Source of the DNA: CAJOLV01 sp045631885
GTDB lineage: Bacteria; Bacillota_I; Bacilli_A; RFN20; CAG-826
Length of the DNA: 64,000 nucleotides
Assembly (NCBI GenBank): GCA_045631885.1
Contig: JAZQVN010000023.1
Location: forward strand, 1 to 64,000
Direction of reading: 5' to 3'
The notes beneath the pieces were generated by a model, which searched no databases, was not told where the DNA came from, and worked only from the letters and a program-made list of their open reading frames with translations. Made by a program: the position numbers and the translations under genes. Below, in pieces: positions 34,889-43,801 of this stretch (its first letter is position 1; the number at the start of each line of letters is the position of its first letter).

Positions 34889-35911
34889 ATGAAAAAACAG
34901 TTTAGAAACGATTATTGCGAATTAGCGCATCCAAGAATCTTAGAAGCATTAATCAAATATCAAAGCGAACAAAATATCGCTTATGGTTTAGATTACCATT
35001 CCGCGACCGCTGCAAAATATATCAAAGATATTTTTGGCGCCTCTAATAGTGATGTTCATTTTCTCGCTGGTGGAACTCAAACTAATTTAGTAATGATCTC
35101 TCAAATGATTAACCATTATGAAGGTGTGATTAGCCCAGATACTGGACATATCAATGTCCATGAAACCGCGGCGATTGAAGGTAATGGTTATAAAATCATT
35201 ACTGTTAATAACATTAACGGCAAATTAAATAGCCAACAAATCAAAGAAGTCTTAGCTAAGTTTAACGATGAACATATGGTTAAACCAAAATTGGTTTATA
35301 TTTCTAATTCCACAGAGATTGGCACAATCTACACCAGAAAGGAATTGGAAGATATTTATCAAACCTGTAAAGAGAATAATTTATTCTTTTACATCGATGG
35401 AGCAAGACTTGGTAGTGCTTTGACTTGCAAAGACAATGATGTTGAACCATCTATGTTAGGAAAGTTATGTGATGCTTTCTATATTGGCGGAACGAAAAAC
35501 GGATTATTATTTGGTGAAGCGTTAGTTATTAACAATCCTCTTCTAAAAGAAAACTTCAGATATCACATCAAAAACAAAGGCGCGATGTTAGCGAAAGGAT
35601 ATGCGGTGGGTATTCAATTCGAAGAAGCGTTTAGAGATGGCTTATATTTTGAAATCGCAAGAAACACAAATAAAGTTGCTGAGGAATTAAGAAGTGGATT
35701 AAAACAACTTAATGTTGAGTTATTACCATCCCCAACAAATCAGATATTCGCTATCTTTGATAAAAAAGAAGCACAACTATATATTGAAAAATTCGGTTGT
35801 GAGTTATGGGAATCTAAAGGTGATAAGCTAGTTATACGCTTTGTTGTTTCCTTCTTAACTACATCAGAAGATGTTAAAAATTTATTAGAAGAAATGAAAA
35901 ACCATCATTAA
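34889..35911 (+). CDS. Low-specificity L-threonine aldolase-like PLP enzyme
   Basis: PLP-dependent fold-type I enzyme of the beta-eliminating lyase/threonine aldolase group, cleaving L-threonine (or allo-threonine) to glycine and acetaldehyde. Visible are HFLAGGTQTNLVMISQMI (phosphate-binding), HINVHETAAIEGNGYKI, FFYIDGARLGSALTC (Asp pairing with the pyridine N) and FYIGGTKNGLLFGEALV with the Schiff-base Lys. Start is ATG 34889 after GAGGA; a frame from 34814 adds a non-conserved extension that crosses the terminator tail. 340 residues. Confidence 0.9.
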   Translation: MKKQFRNDYCELAHPRILEALIKYQSEQNIAYGLDYHSATAAKYIKDIFGASNSDVHFLAGGTQTNLVMISQMINHYEGVISPDTGHINVHETAAIEGNGYKIITVNNINGKLNSQQIKEVLAKFNDEHMVKPKLVYISNSTEIGTIYTRKELEDIYQTCKENNLFFYIDGARLGSALTCKDNDVEPSMLGKLCDAFYIGGTKNGLLFGEALVINNPLLKENFRYHIKNKGAMLAKGYAVGIQFEEAFRDGLYFEIARNTNKVAEELRSGLKQLNVELLPSPTNQIFAIFDKKEAQLYIEKFGCELWESKGDKLVIRFVVSFLTTSEDVKNLLEEMKNHH

Positions 35912-35969
35912 TGGGATGACTTTTATTATAATAAAGTGTAATCTTATATAGAGTTAAGAAAGACCAACT

Positions 35970-37052
35970 ATGTTTAAAGAATATTTGATTCAAAACTGGC
36001 CATTAATATTAATCTTATTGGCCTTCATCATCTCACTTATTACAACAGTCTTCCTAGAAAAAAAGACGACTCTCCGTATGTATTTTTTAATCGGATTCAT
36101 CTTTGCTCTATCAATTGTTGTTTTCGTGGAGTTTTATTTTGCCAATCAAATTGAATATAGAACTCTCCGCACAATTTTGATGGCGGTTAGATATAGCGCC
36201 ACCCCATTTATTCTTGCCCAAATCAGCATGACTTTAATTAAGAGAATGCACTGGGCCATTTTCGTTCCCGCAATTTTAGTGGCTATCTTAAACTTTGTTT
36301 CCATCTTCACTGGTGTTGTGTTTGGTATCGATGAGGAAAACAATTTAGCGAGAGGCGCGCTTTGGTTAATTCCTTATATTGCTGTCGGTCTTTACAGCGT
36401 TCTTCTCCTTTACTTACTCATTAAGAGAAGTAACAAACGCTTTATGGAAATCATTCCAATTGCCTTTTTAGCTTTCTCTCTTGGTTCAGGATTAGTTCTT
36501 CCATTTATCTTCCGTGAAGCTTATGCTTCAATCTTCTGCGCGACCATCGCGATTGGTTTATTTGCCTATTACGAATTCACTATTCTTTCGTTAACAAAGA
36601 AAGATTCTTTAACTGGATTACTTAATCGTCATGCTTATTTCGCTGATATCAGCAATGATTCAAAATCTATCACTGCGTTGATATCTTTAGATATGAATGG
36701 TCTTAAATATCTCAATGACTTTGTTGGCCACGCGGCAGGTGATGAAGCATTAGTGACTCTCGCTTTATGTTTTATCCGCCCATTAGGCAATAGACAATCT
36801 GCATATCGTGTTGGGGGAGATGAATTTATCATCGTATGTCGTAAAACTTCTGAAGAAGATGTTTTAAAAATTGTCGAAAAGATTAAGAAATATGTGAAAG
36901 AAACTAAATATTCCTGCTCTATCGGTTATAGCTTTAACACTGATGGCAGTAAGTCAATCGATGATTTACTCAAAGAATCAGATAAGATGATGTACGAGGA
37001 TAAAGCGAATTATTATACTTCTTCCGGTATTGAAAGAAGAAAAACAAAATAA
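35970..37052 (+). CDS. Membrane diguanylate cyclase (GGDEF domain)
   Basis: Predicted to make c-di-GMP from 2 GTP. The N-terminal 200 residues contain about seven hydrophobic helices (for example LILILLAFIISLITTVFL and MYFLIGFIFALSIVVFVEF), a 7TM-type sensor of unknown ligand. The GGDEF domain begins KKDSLTGLLNRHAYF and has YRVGGDEFIIVCRK with an intact active-site signature, plus CSIGYSF. No RxxD inhibitory site was evident. 360 residues; monocistronic, and the opposite activity (EAL) is encoded at 62 kb. Confidence 0.92.
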   Translation: MFKEYLIQNWPLILILLAFIISLITTVFLEKKTTLRMYFLIGFIFALSIVVFVEFYFANQIEYRTLRTILMAVRYSATPFILAQISMTLIKRMHWAIFVPAILVAILNFVSIFTGVVFGIDEENNLARGALWLIPYIAVGLYSVLLLYLLIKRSNKRFMEIIPIAFLAFSLGSGLVLPFIFREAYASIFCATIAIGLFAYYEFTILSLTKKDSLTGLLNRHAYFADISNDSKSITALISLDMNGLKYLNDFVGHAAGDEALVTLALCFIRPLGNRQSAYRVGGDEFIIVCRKTSEEDVLKIVEKIKKYVKETKYSCSIGYSFNTDGSKSIDDLLKESDKMMYEDKANYYTSSGIERRKTK

Positions 37053-37069
37053 TCTATCCTTAAAATCAT

Positions 37070-37098
37070 TTGATTTTTTCTTACGATATATTTAACAT
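37070..37098 (+). promoter_or_regulatory. Promoter of tRNA-Ala
   Basis: TTGATT, 17-base spacer, TAACAT; transcription would begin about 5 bases before the mature tRNA. Confidence 0.5.
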
Positions 37099-37109
37099 AT
37101 TAAAGCAAT

Positions 37110-37185
37110 GGGTCTATAGCTCAGCTGGGAGAGCGCCTCGTTCGCAACGAGGAGGTCGGGGGTCCGAATCCCCTTAGATCCACCA
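37110..37185 (+). tRNA. tRNA-Ala (anticodon CGC)
   Basis: 76 nt with encoded CCA. Acceptor GGGTCTA/TAGATCC includes the G3-U70 wobble pair that identifies tRNA-Ala. D arm GCTC/GAGC, anticodon arm CCTCG TTCGCAA CGAGG giving anticodon CGC (GCG codons), T arm GGGGG TCCGAAT CCCCT. Directly followed by a copy of the repeated structured element. Confidence 0.96.
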
Positions 37186-37189
37186 GTTT

Positions 37190-37297
37190 ACAAGTTCTTG
37201 TTGTCGTAGTCCAAAGTTAATTTTCCTCAGTTGGACAAAATGGACTTTCCTGCGACACGTTAAGATAAATCCAGCCGAAGGGGGCTGTTGAAAAACC
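37190..37297 (+). ncRNA. Repeated structured RNA element, copy 1
   Basis: The core 37202-37257 is closed by an 8-bp stem TGTCGTAG/CTGCGACA. Inside are AAAGT/ACTTT and a hairpin TCC TCAGTT GGA. It is followed by TTAAGATAA (37260-37268) and a CAGCC/GGCTG hairpin. Copy 2 (39.13 kb) differs at two core positions only; copy 3 (57.85 kb) is diverged but keeps the stems by compensating changes. It lies straight after tRNA-Ala. I do not recognise an Rfam-type family; it may be a small RNA or a 5' regulatory element. Confidence 0.6.
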
Positions 37298-37329
37298 TAA
37301 AAGGTGAATGACAGCTCCTTTTCTTTTTT
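37281..37329 (+). terminator. Terminator after RNA copy 1, competing with an upstream hairpin
   Basis: GGGGCTGT (37281-37288) pairs with ACAGCTCC (37311-37318), enclosing ACCT/AGGT, and is followed by TTTTCTTTTTT. The 5' arm overlaps the 3' arm of the CAGCC/GGCTG hairpin, so the two are mutually exclusive. Confidence 0.65.
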
Positions 37330-37360
37330 GTGGCATATTTGTGACGGTAAATGTTATAAG
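37330..37360 (+). promoter_or_regulatory. Shared direct-repeat promoter, site a
   Basis: GTGGCA (37330) and GTGAC (37341) are direct repeats spaced 11 bp, followed by an extended -10 TGT-TATAAG (37352-37360). Predicted start of transcription is about 22 bases before the ATG of the 37389 gene. The same layout occurs at 52647 (minus), 52844, 57669 and 61872. Confidence 0.55.
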
Positions 37361-37388
37361 ATATATTCGTCAAACGGAGGAAACGTTT

Positions 37389-38480
37389 ATGAAAAGATCA
37401 GAAAGACAAAAACTATATAAGTGCAACACTAAGGATTTAATTAAATTAATTAACGATCCCAAATATAGAAATAATAAAGAAAAGCAATTCTCTGATATCG
37501 TTAAATATATCGCTCGTCATGAGATGTATAAAGGCAACACACAATCAGAATTATTTGATTTAGTGTACACCGCTAGAAGCGAATTAATCGCTCAAGAAGC
37601 AAAAGAACATAAAGATAGTCCAGTTAAACTTCCATATGACAAAGTGGGTAATGTATCAGAAAAAGGTAATTCTCGCATCAAAGATTTTATACGTGACCCA
37701 ATTAATACAATGCGTAATGAATTACGCACACTTGCCACTAACGGCTTAAATGATGATGTAGATGATCATGATATTGAAGTTTATAATAACCGTTTAAAAC
37801 ATAACGCCGTTACTCTATATACCGAACTAAATGTTTTAAAAGACCAAGGCCAAATTAGATACGGAAATTATCCAGATCGCACTGACATTTTAAGTCGTTT
37901 AGAAAAGAAAATTCCTGACGCTAATGTCGGTAAGGCGCTTGATCGAGTTAGCAGTGGTGTTTTTGGTCGATTATTTAGAAGACCTTCTAAAGAATATAAA
38001 GCTTTTGAAACCGCACTTAATGAATATCGTGAATATGGAAAAGCTTATTCTGGCAACACTGAAGATTTAGAGAAAAAGACAACTGCATATTTAAAGCACG
38101 TCATTCCAGAATATGACCCAAAAGATATTGAGAATAAAAAAGAGGAGTGGTTAAACTGCTTACCAAAAGATAAAAGAAGACGTGCTGAACTTGCACTTAA
38201 CGTTATCGAATCAGTCAATGAGCACAAAGAGATGAAACCATATATGGATAATGTCGAAAAAGGCATGAACGGTAAAAAAATCGATCCATCAGTTGACCAG
38301 GACAAACCAGAAAAACAAAACTTAGATAATCAAAATGAATTTCAAAACAATCTCATTATTGATGTTGAAGAAAAGATTTTAGGTAATCCTATTATAAATA
38401 ACTACATCGAAAAAGAAGAAGTTTCCAATGATATCGATGAAGAAAAACTTGACGCAAGCGTTGATCAAAAAGAACTATAA
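37389..38480 (+). CDS. Unknown protein, paralog family member 1 (FQxxL acidic-tail family)
   Basis: A 363-residue hydrophilic protein without signal peptide or membrane helix. Shared with the 51373, 52981 and 54701 genes, in order: a DPxNxM-type motif (FIRDPINTMRNELRT), FGRLFRRPSKEYKAFETALN, TTAYLKHVIPEYDP, RRAELALNVIESV, then an Asn/Gln/Asp/Glu-rich tail with EFQNNLIIDVEE 46 residues from the C-terminus. Start is ATG 37389, with ACGGAGG 8 bases upstream; an in-frame ATG at 37308 lies before the likely promoter. Function unknown; predicted cytoplasmic and helical. Confidence 0.85.
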   Translation: MKRSERQKLYKCNTKDLIKLINDPKYRNNKEKQFSDIVKYIARHEMYKGNTQSELFDLVYTARSELIAQEAKEHKDSPVKLPYDKVGNVSEKGNSRIKDFIRDPINTMRNELRTLATNGLNDDVDDHDIEVYNNRLKHNAVTLYTELNVLKDQGQIRYGNYPDRTDILSRLEKKIPDANVGKALDRVSSGVFGRLFRRPSKEYKAFETALNEYREYGKAYSGNTEDLEKKTTAYLKHVIPEYDPKDIENKKEEWLNCLPKDKRRRAELALNVIESVNEHKEMKPYMDNVEKGMNGKKIDPSVDQDKPEKQNLDNQNEFQNNLIIDVEEKILGNPIINNYIEKEEVSNDIDEEKLDASVDQKEL

Positions 38481-38485
38481 AAATC

Positions 38486-38512
38486 AAAGAGCTTATGGGC
38501 TTTTTCTTTTTC
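38486..38512 (+). terminator. Terminator after family member 1
   Basis: AAAGAGC pairs with GGCTTTTT (one G-U) around a 6-base loop, followed by TCTTTTTC. Confidence 0.6.
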
Positions 38513-38537
38513 GCAAATTATTCTAAAATATGACATC

Positions 38538-39002
38538 ATGAAACTGACATTATATAAGCCTAAACTTGAAGACCTCTGGTTTAGAAAAAAGATGCTAGAA
38601 GACGAAGAGACAATGTCCTATAACCATGCCTGGGGCGGAACAGTTCCTTTTCCTGTTGATGATTGGGAAGATTGGTATGACTGGTGGGTAGTTAATCACG
38701 ACAACAAAAGATATTACCGTTACGTAAAAGACGGAGATACTTTTGTAGGTGAGATAGCATATCATTTTGATGAAAAATACCAGGGATATGTTGCGAATAT
38801 CATCATTTTTGCGAAGTTTAGAAGAAAGGGATATGGCAAAGAAGCTCTTGATATTTTATGTAAAACTGCAAAAGAAAATGGTGTTGATGTTTTGTATGAT
38901 GATATAGCGATTGATAACCCTGCTATTACTCTATTTTTGAAGGCTGGATTTTTTGAAGAATACCAAACTAACGAAATTATTCTTCTTAAGAAAATTTTAT
39001 AA
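38538..39002 (+). CDS. GNAT family N-acetyltransferase
   Basis: Acetyl-CoA-dependent acyltransferase, substrate unknown. The fold is recognisable by VGEIAYHFDEKYQGYVANII (strands 4) and the acetyl-CoA loop FAKFRRKGYGKEALDILCKTA (R/Q-x-x-G-x-G/A), then IAIDNPAITLFLKAGFFEEY. The N-terminal region is rich in Trp and acidic residues. 154 residues. No Shine-Dalgarno; TAAAAT at 38524-38529 lies 8 bases before the ATG, pointing to a leaderless mRNA. Single gene. Confidence 0.88.
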   Translation: MKLTLYKPKLEDLWFRKKMLEDEETMSYNHAWGGTVPFPVDDWEDWYDWWVVNHDNKRYYRYVKDGDTFVGEIAYHFDEKYQGYVANIIIFAKFRRKGYGKEALDILCKTAKENGVDVLYDDIAIDNPAITLFLKAGFFEEYQTNEIILLKKIL

Positions 39003-39120
39003 AAATATTAGTCTATCTCGACTTTAGATTATCAACGTTTTCTTGTTCGAGATTGAATCGAATCACGACATAATACGGATAGAGACTTTTGTGCAATTCT
39101 TGATAGATGAGTTTGTGTAA
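39003..39120. other. Non-coding stretch before RNA copy 2
   Basis: No ORF supported. It holds an inverted repeat ATCTCGA (39015-39021)/TCGAGAT (39047-39053) with a 25-base loop and a CATAAT box near 39071 that could be the -10 for the RNA element. Nothing else recognised. Confidence 0.3.
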
Positions 39121-39223
39121 CTACAGTCCTTGTGTCGTAGTCCAAAGTTAATTTTCCTCAGTTGGACAAAAAGGACTTTCCTGCGACAAGTTAAGATAAG
39201 AGCTGCCCTCGGGCGGCTTTTTA
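39117..39223 (+). ncRNA. Repeated structured RNA element, copy 2
   Basis: The core 39133-39188 is nearly identical to copy 1 (stem TGTCGTAG/CTGCGACA). It is followed by TTAAGATAA and a strong intrinsic terminator GCTGCC CTCG GGCGGC TTTTT (39202-39222). The preceding CTACAGTCCTTG is also similar among the copies, so the transcript probably starts upstream of 39117. The terminator makes a discrete RNA of about 100 nt the simplest reading. Confidence 0.65.
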
Positions 39224-39272
39224 TTATTTAATACATTTAAAAAAGATAGAACTTACAATAAAATTAGTTAAT

Positions 39273-39761
39273 ATGAATAAAATAATAGTCATTGGGCCAA
39301 GCGGTGCAGGTAAATCAGAGATGTCTCGTAAGTTACATGATATTTTAGATTTACCTTTATACCATCTTGATAATATATTTTGGAAAAAAGATAGAACCCA
39401 TATATCTAGGGACGAATTTGATATTAAACTCAATGAATTACTATCTTTAGATAAGTGGATAATTGATGGAGATTATTCACGCACTTATGAGATAAGGATT
39501 GAAAAAGCGGATACGATAATTTTTCTCGATTATCCATTAGAAACTTGTTTACAGGGTATTGAGTCGAGAATTGGGAAAACAAGAACAGATATCCCTTGGA
39601 AAGAAGATATCTTTGATCCTGAGTTTAAACAGTGGATTATTGATTGGTTCGAAAATACAAGGCCAAGAGTTTTATCGCTTTTAGAAGAATATAAAAGCGT
39701 TAAGCGCGTAGTCATTCTCTCTAGCAGAAAAGAAGGAGACGAATTTATTAACTCCTTGTAA
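39273..39761 (+). CDS. FlaR-like P-loop nucleotide kinase
   Basis: Small adenylate-kinase-like P-loop protein of the 'DNA topology modulation protein FlaR' type; true substrate unknown. Walker A IVIGPSGAGKSEMSRKL (residues 4-20), then LDLPLYHLDNIFWK and WIIDGDYSRTYEIRIEKAD, the family's central block, and IIFLDYPLETCLQ. 162 residues. It starts 50 bases after RNA copy 2 and has no Shine-Dalgarno; TAAAAT ends 8 bases before ATG (likely leaderless). Confidence 0.85.
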   Translation: MNKIIVIGPSGAGKSEMSRKLHDILDLPLYHLDNIFWKKDRTHISRDEFDIKLNELLSLDKWIIDGDYSRTYEIRIEKADTIIFLDYPLETCLQGIESRIGKTRTDIPWKEDIFDPEFKQWIIDWFENTRPRVLSLLEEYKSVKRVVILSSRKEGDEFINSL

Positions 39762-39825
39762 CAATTATTAACGTGAAAAAAATACGTGGCAGATTTATAA
39801 AACACACTTTTTTATAAACATGGTT

Positions 39826-39860
39826 AGCCATCTCGTTGTCCTTTCGGGGTGGCTTTTCTT
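39826..39860 (+). terminator. Terminator after the FlaR-like gene
   Basis: AGCCATC/GGTGGCT stem (one G-U) with a 15-base loop, then TTTTCTT. Confidence 0.7.
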
Positions 39861-39873
39861 GTTAAGGAGCATT

Positions 39874-39894
39874 ATCAAATCAATTTGATATAAT
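39874..39894 (+). promoter_or_regulatory. Operator-like inverted repeat over the -10 of the 39920 gene
   Basis: ATCAAAT CA ATTTGAT (39874-39889) is a perfect 7-bp inverted repeat whose right arm runs into TATAAT (39889-39894). A repressor bound there would block the promoter. No cognate regulator is identified. Confidence 0.4.
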
Positions 39895-39919
39895 AAAAAT
39901 ATCGATGAGGTGAATAAAA

Positions 39920-40498
39920 ATGGCGAGTGACTTAGGAAAAAGCTATAAGCTTAAAAAAATAAAAATTAATTACCCCAACGGTGATATTTATGAAGGAATG
40001 GGCGCTGCCTATTATAATCCACCATACGAACCTCATGGAATAGGCCGATATTATCAAAAGTCTAGTGGAATTACTTTCGAAGCAGACTGGGAGTGGAGAA
40101 GAGGACCAGACTTTAAATCGATAAGAATAATAAATAAGCCATTAGGAAAATCGTTTGTTATTTTGCAGGTTTACGCTGGTGAGATTTATAGCGATTTAGT
40201 TCATCTTGATATAATCGAGGCAAAAGAAGGAGAATACGCCTTTAAAGATTTGCCATCTATCATCTTAGAACCAAATAGTTGGTCTAATCACTTATTCAGA
40301 ATTAAAAAAGTTACCGATAATGAATTAACGTTTGATTTTGTCGGCCCTAAAGTTGACCATGGTAAATTCATCGATTTTGTAGCCCCTAGAGGCGAACCCA
40401 AAAAATATGAGTCCACAGTTTCTTCAACAATCATTTGGGACCATGGTGATGAGTATGATGTCACACAAAGCGCCAAGATAGAAATATTATATTTCTAG
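39920..40498 (+). CDS. Unknown protein with a MORN-like N-terminus
   Basis: 192 residues, no signal peptide. Residues 18-45 (YPNGDIYEGMGAAY, then PHGIGRYYQ) resemble one or two MORN repeats (YxGxxxxGxxxGxG), and the rest is strand-rich with a hydrophobic end (IEILYF). GAGGTG 8 bases before ATG. It converges on the STAND gene (8 bases between stops) and may belong to that locus functionally, but this is only proximity. Family not recognised. Confidence 0.7.
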   Translation: MASDLGKSYKLKKIKINYPNGDIYEGMGAAYYNPPYEPHGIGRYYQKSSGITFEADWEWRRGPDFKSIRIINKPLGKSFVILQVYAGEIYSDLVHLDIIEAKEGEYAFKDLPSIILEPNSWSNHLFRIKKVTDNELTFDFVGPKVDHGKFIDFVAPRGEPKKYESTVSSTIIWDHGDEYDVTQSAKIEILYF

Positions 40499-40506
40499 GT
40501 TAGTTT

Positions 40507-43500
40507 TTATTCAGCGTCGTTAGGAATAAACTCGACATACTTTTCTAGATATTGGTGGTATTGTTCATCATTTTCTAGTTCGTAATCGTTAAATAAATAT
40601 TTATATAAATCGTTAATTAAATCATCTTCAACGAAATCTCTTTCTCGAACTTCGAGGAACGTTACTAATTGGAGCAAGATTGGTTCCAATTCGTTTTCGA
40701 CATTAAATCTCAAAGCGGATAAGAATATGAATTCTTCGTTTAATTCAAAATCATATAAAGCGGTACAACGCTTGATTAAGTTCATCGCCCTCATCCATGA
40801 TTCGTTATCGTATTTCTTTTGAATGAGTTTATATAACATCGGATAGAGGAAGAAGAAGTCTTGATCAGGAATCAAACCTTCGTCACGCTCATTAAGAATC
40901 TTTGCGTAGACACTAATATATGATGAGTTATTAATGTTGCGTGCGCATAGTTCTCTACCTCTAATCACTAACCAATCAGAAAGATTATAGTTTGTGGTTT
41001 CATCAACGTAATCTTCATTCAATAACTGGGCGAATGATTGGAATAAAGGTGGAATGAAATAAGTCTCATACAACGGTGATCTATTTAAATCAAAGAAATC
41101 ATTTTGCAATATGAGTTCCGCAACTTTTAAATAATAATTTAACTTTTGGATATAGCTATCTTCATCTTCCGTGTGCTTAGCGATGAATAAGTAGTAGAAA
41201 AAACCAATCAAAGAATTGATAAGACCTTTGTTCTTCCAAGCATCAAAATTATCATTGATAACCGCGTTAATTAATGCCTCGCTATCAAAATTACTCATGA
41301 CATAATTCATGTAATAGTTTTGACGCTTTTCAAACTCATCTATGTAGTTGAAGTTTCTAACAGCGTTAGAAAGCATCGCGCGTTTGAAGAACATATTGTA
41401 ATAGATTTGGCAAACCGCTGTTTTGTTGAGCTGGGTAAGGAAAGCTTCACTATCGTAGTTTTTACTTAACTTATTTGCTTCTTTTCGATATTCTTCTTCC
41501 ACTTCGAAAGACAAATCAAAAGCGTAGTCACCCTCGATGATTGAGGTGTTTAAGGAATCAATTAATCCAGAAATGATGTTGAGATTATCGGAACCAACAT
41601 ACTTCTTGTTCTTGTAAAGACTATTTAAATGTTTAGTCACTTTCCAAATATTGTTAACGCATTTTAATTGTTCCTCAGATGTTGATAACTTGATGATATC
41701 TGGGTAGAACAAAACACTTAAGACTACATCAAAGTCTTTACCATTCTCCAACACTTGATCAATCGCATATATCACAAATCTTTCACGGAAATCATCATCT
41801 TCAAAACTCATTGAATCACTGATGAAATCCATATAATGGATGTAACTATTATGAGATAATAATTCTTCACTATTCGTGCCAATTTTCTTAAGCAAGAGAA
41901 CATAGTTATCATAATAGTTTTTCACATCGTTTCTGGAACGATAAACCGCTAATTTCTTTACCAAAGAAAATTCGCTATCATCAAGATAATCAATGTATTT
42001 TTGATAGAAGTCTTTTTCCACATATTCTTCGCTTAATTCTTTCGCAGCATTTAGACATTCTTTATAGGCAAAAGCGATTTGATTATAAATGCTGACTGGT
42101 AAGAAAAGCGCTGGAATGGTGTTATATAAAAGTGAACAGTTTAATTCGTTATAAGGAATATTGTATTTCTTAAAGAAATCATGATATTCATTTAAATCTA
42201 AATTACAGTTATGAGAAGCGAGATAAAGGATGCGCATGACTATGTCATAATTAATCCTTTCTCCTAATTCTTTGAATAATTCTTTAGAGATCGAATAAAC
42301 ATCATTTCCTAGGCGGTCAATAATCGAAAGCATATATTGATTAATAGCGTCCATACCATCGCCGAGATTTCTGATATTTTTAAAGTCTTCATTATCGAGC
42401 ATCAAAAGACGTTCAACCACTAAGGAGAGATAAAGTGGAATGACGCTGCTTTCTTTTTCTAATATCCGATTAATCACGGCTTGAGATAATTCTTTGCGTT
42501 TTGATTCACATGTCTTTTTGATGATTGAAACTTTTTCTTCGTCGCTCAATTCCTCTAAGAGAATTGAATCAGAATGGAAACCAAATGCGAGATATGGTGA
42601 AAAATCGCGATTTTCTGCATCACCCATCACATAGAAAGTGGTGTGGAACATCTTTTCCACCGCGTTTTCTAATTCCTTAAGGAAAATAATGATGTCTTTA
42701 TGATGATTCATAATAAAGATCTGGAAGTGATGCTTATCATGTTCATCGTTATATTTAATGAGCTTCGCTAGAGCTAATATGTTTTTTGATTTGAGAATGC
42801 GGTGATTGAGCTTTTCTTCGTAGAAGGAAATTAACGTTTCAATCAAGGCTTGCTTAGAGTTAGTAAATTTATCTAAACCAAACACAAATGGTAGCACGTA
42901 TTCGCCATTTTCCTCTTTGGCGAGCTTATATAGGCACGCTAAAGTGGTCTTTCTTCCTAAACCAGAATTTCCAACCACATATCTCAAACAAGGAATATCT
43001 TCATAACGGCCATTTTCATAGTCTTCTGTTAATTCACTATCAGGATCAATGTTATCTTTTAAGTTATCGCGATAATAAGCATATTTATAATATGATTCGA
43101 AAAAGACTTGGCTATTCATAATTGCGCGCTTATAAACCGGCAAGCTGTTATAGTATTCCAAATCAATATCAAAAATACGCGTGAGATCTTGATAGATGGT
43201 TTCCATCAAGGTGTCTAAACCAGTGAGACATTTCTTTTCTTCGTCGTATTGCACATCGTAATATCTCACATATTGTGGGTATAGTTTTAAAATCTTTTCT
43301 TTAAGTTTTTCTAATTTCTCTTTATGAATGGGTGATTCAGAAGCATAGGCTCTTTGTTCTTCTTCACTCATCTTTGACATATCAAATGGATTTCTAAAAT
43401 AGAAAAGGATACGTCCTTCATAATCGGGATCGAGAAGCGCACCATATTCGATTTCTAAGTTGGTGACGGAAATATCGTTAGGGACATCTTTGATGTCCTT

Positions 43501-43800
43501 CATGAGCATGGCTTGATTTAATAAATCACCAGAAGGAATCCAACCATATCTTTCGCCGACAAAAACAATCATGTATGGTTTTGCGTTATCAATCTCATCT
43601 AAACAGACTTTTAAGACTTTCTTTGATGATTCTTCGCTTTCTAATTCGGAGGTGTTAACACCCCATCTTAAATCACCAAATCTGACTGATTCACCATATT
43701 TCAATAAGAAATCATTAATGCGTGGTGCGAGACGAATATTGAGTTCGTCTCTTTCAAATTGCATATCTTTAAATGTGGAAGATACAAATACTAGTTTCAT
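40507..43800 (-). CDS. DUF4062 domain STAND-type NTPase, candidate defence or signalling protein
   Basis: 1097 residues. The N-terminus LVFVSSTFKDMQFERDELNI is a textbook DUF4062 motif (a TIR-like fold found at the front of NACHT/STAND proteins), continued by FGDLRWGVNTSE and PYMIVFVGERYGWIPSG. A P-loop follows at about residue 278 (YVVGNSGLGRKTTLACLYKL), with degenerate GLGRKTT. The remaining 800 residues are helical, of the superstructure-forming repeat type, as in NLR-like sensors. Proteins with this layout are often antiviral sensors, but others act in signalling. The partner gene at 43802 ends one base before its ATG, so they are one operon. Monocistronic alternatives are unlikely. No effector such as nuclease or protease is visible beyond DUF4062. 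Confidence 0.85.
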   Translation of the reverse strand: MKLVFVSSTFKDMQFERDELNIRLAPRINDFLLKYGESVRFGDLRWGVNTSELESEESSKKVLKVCLDEIDNAKPYMIVFVGERYGWIPSGDLLNQAMLMKDIKDVPNDISVTNLEIEYGALLDPDYEGRILFYFRNPFDMSKMSEEEQRAYASESPIHKEKLEKLKEKILKLYPQYVRYYDVQYDEEKKCLTGLDTLMETIYQDLTRIFDIDLEYYNSLPVYKRAIMNSQVFFESYYKYAYYRDNLKDNIDPDSELTEDYENGRYEDIPCLRYVVGNSGLGRKTTLACLYKLAKEENGEYVLPFVFGLDKFTNSKQALIETLISFYEEKLNHRILKSKNILALAKLIKYNDEHDKHHFQIFIMNHHKDIIIFLKELENAVEKMFHTTFYVMGDAENRDFSPYLAFGFHSDSILLEELSDEEKVSIIKKTCESKRKELSQAVINRILEKESSVIPLYLSLVVERLLMLDNEDFKNIRNLGDGMDAINQYMLSIIDRLGNDVYSISKELFKELGERINYDIVMRILYLASHNCNLDLNEYHDFFKKYNIPYNELNCSLLYNTIPALFLPVSIYNQIAFAYKECLNAAKELSEEYVEKDFYQKYIDYLDDSEFSLVKKLAVYRSRNDVKNYYDNYVLLLKKIGTNSEELLSHNSYIHYMDFISDSMSFEDDDFRERFVIYAIDQVLENGKDFDVVLSVLFYPDIIKLSTSEEQLKCVNNIWKVTKHLNSLYKNKKYVGSDNLNIISGLIDSLNTSIIEGDYAFDLSFEVEEEYRKEANKLSKNYDSEAFLTQLNKTAVCQIYYNMFFKRAMLSNAVRNFNYIDEFEKRQNYYMNYVMSNFDSEALINAVINDNFDAWKNKGLINSLIGFFYYLFIAKHTEDEDSYIQKLNYYLKVAELILQNDFFDLNRSPLYETYFIPPLFQSFAQLLNEDYVDETTNYNLSDWLVIRGRELCARNINNSSYISVYAKILNERDEGLIPDQDFFFLYPMLYKLIQKKYDNESWMRAMNLIKRCTALYDFELNEEFIFLSALRFNVENELEPILLQLVTFLEVRERDFVEDDLINDLYKYLFNDYELENDEQYHQYLEKYVEFIPNDAE

Positions 43801-43801
43801 C

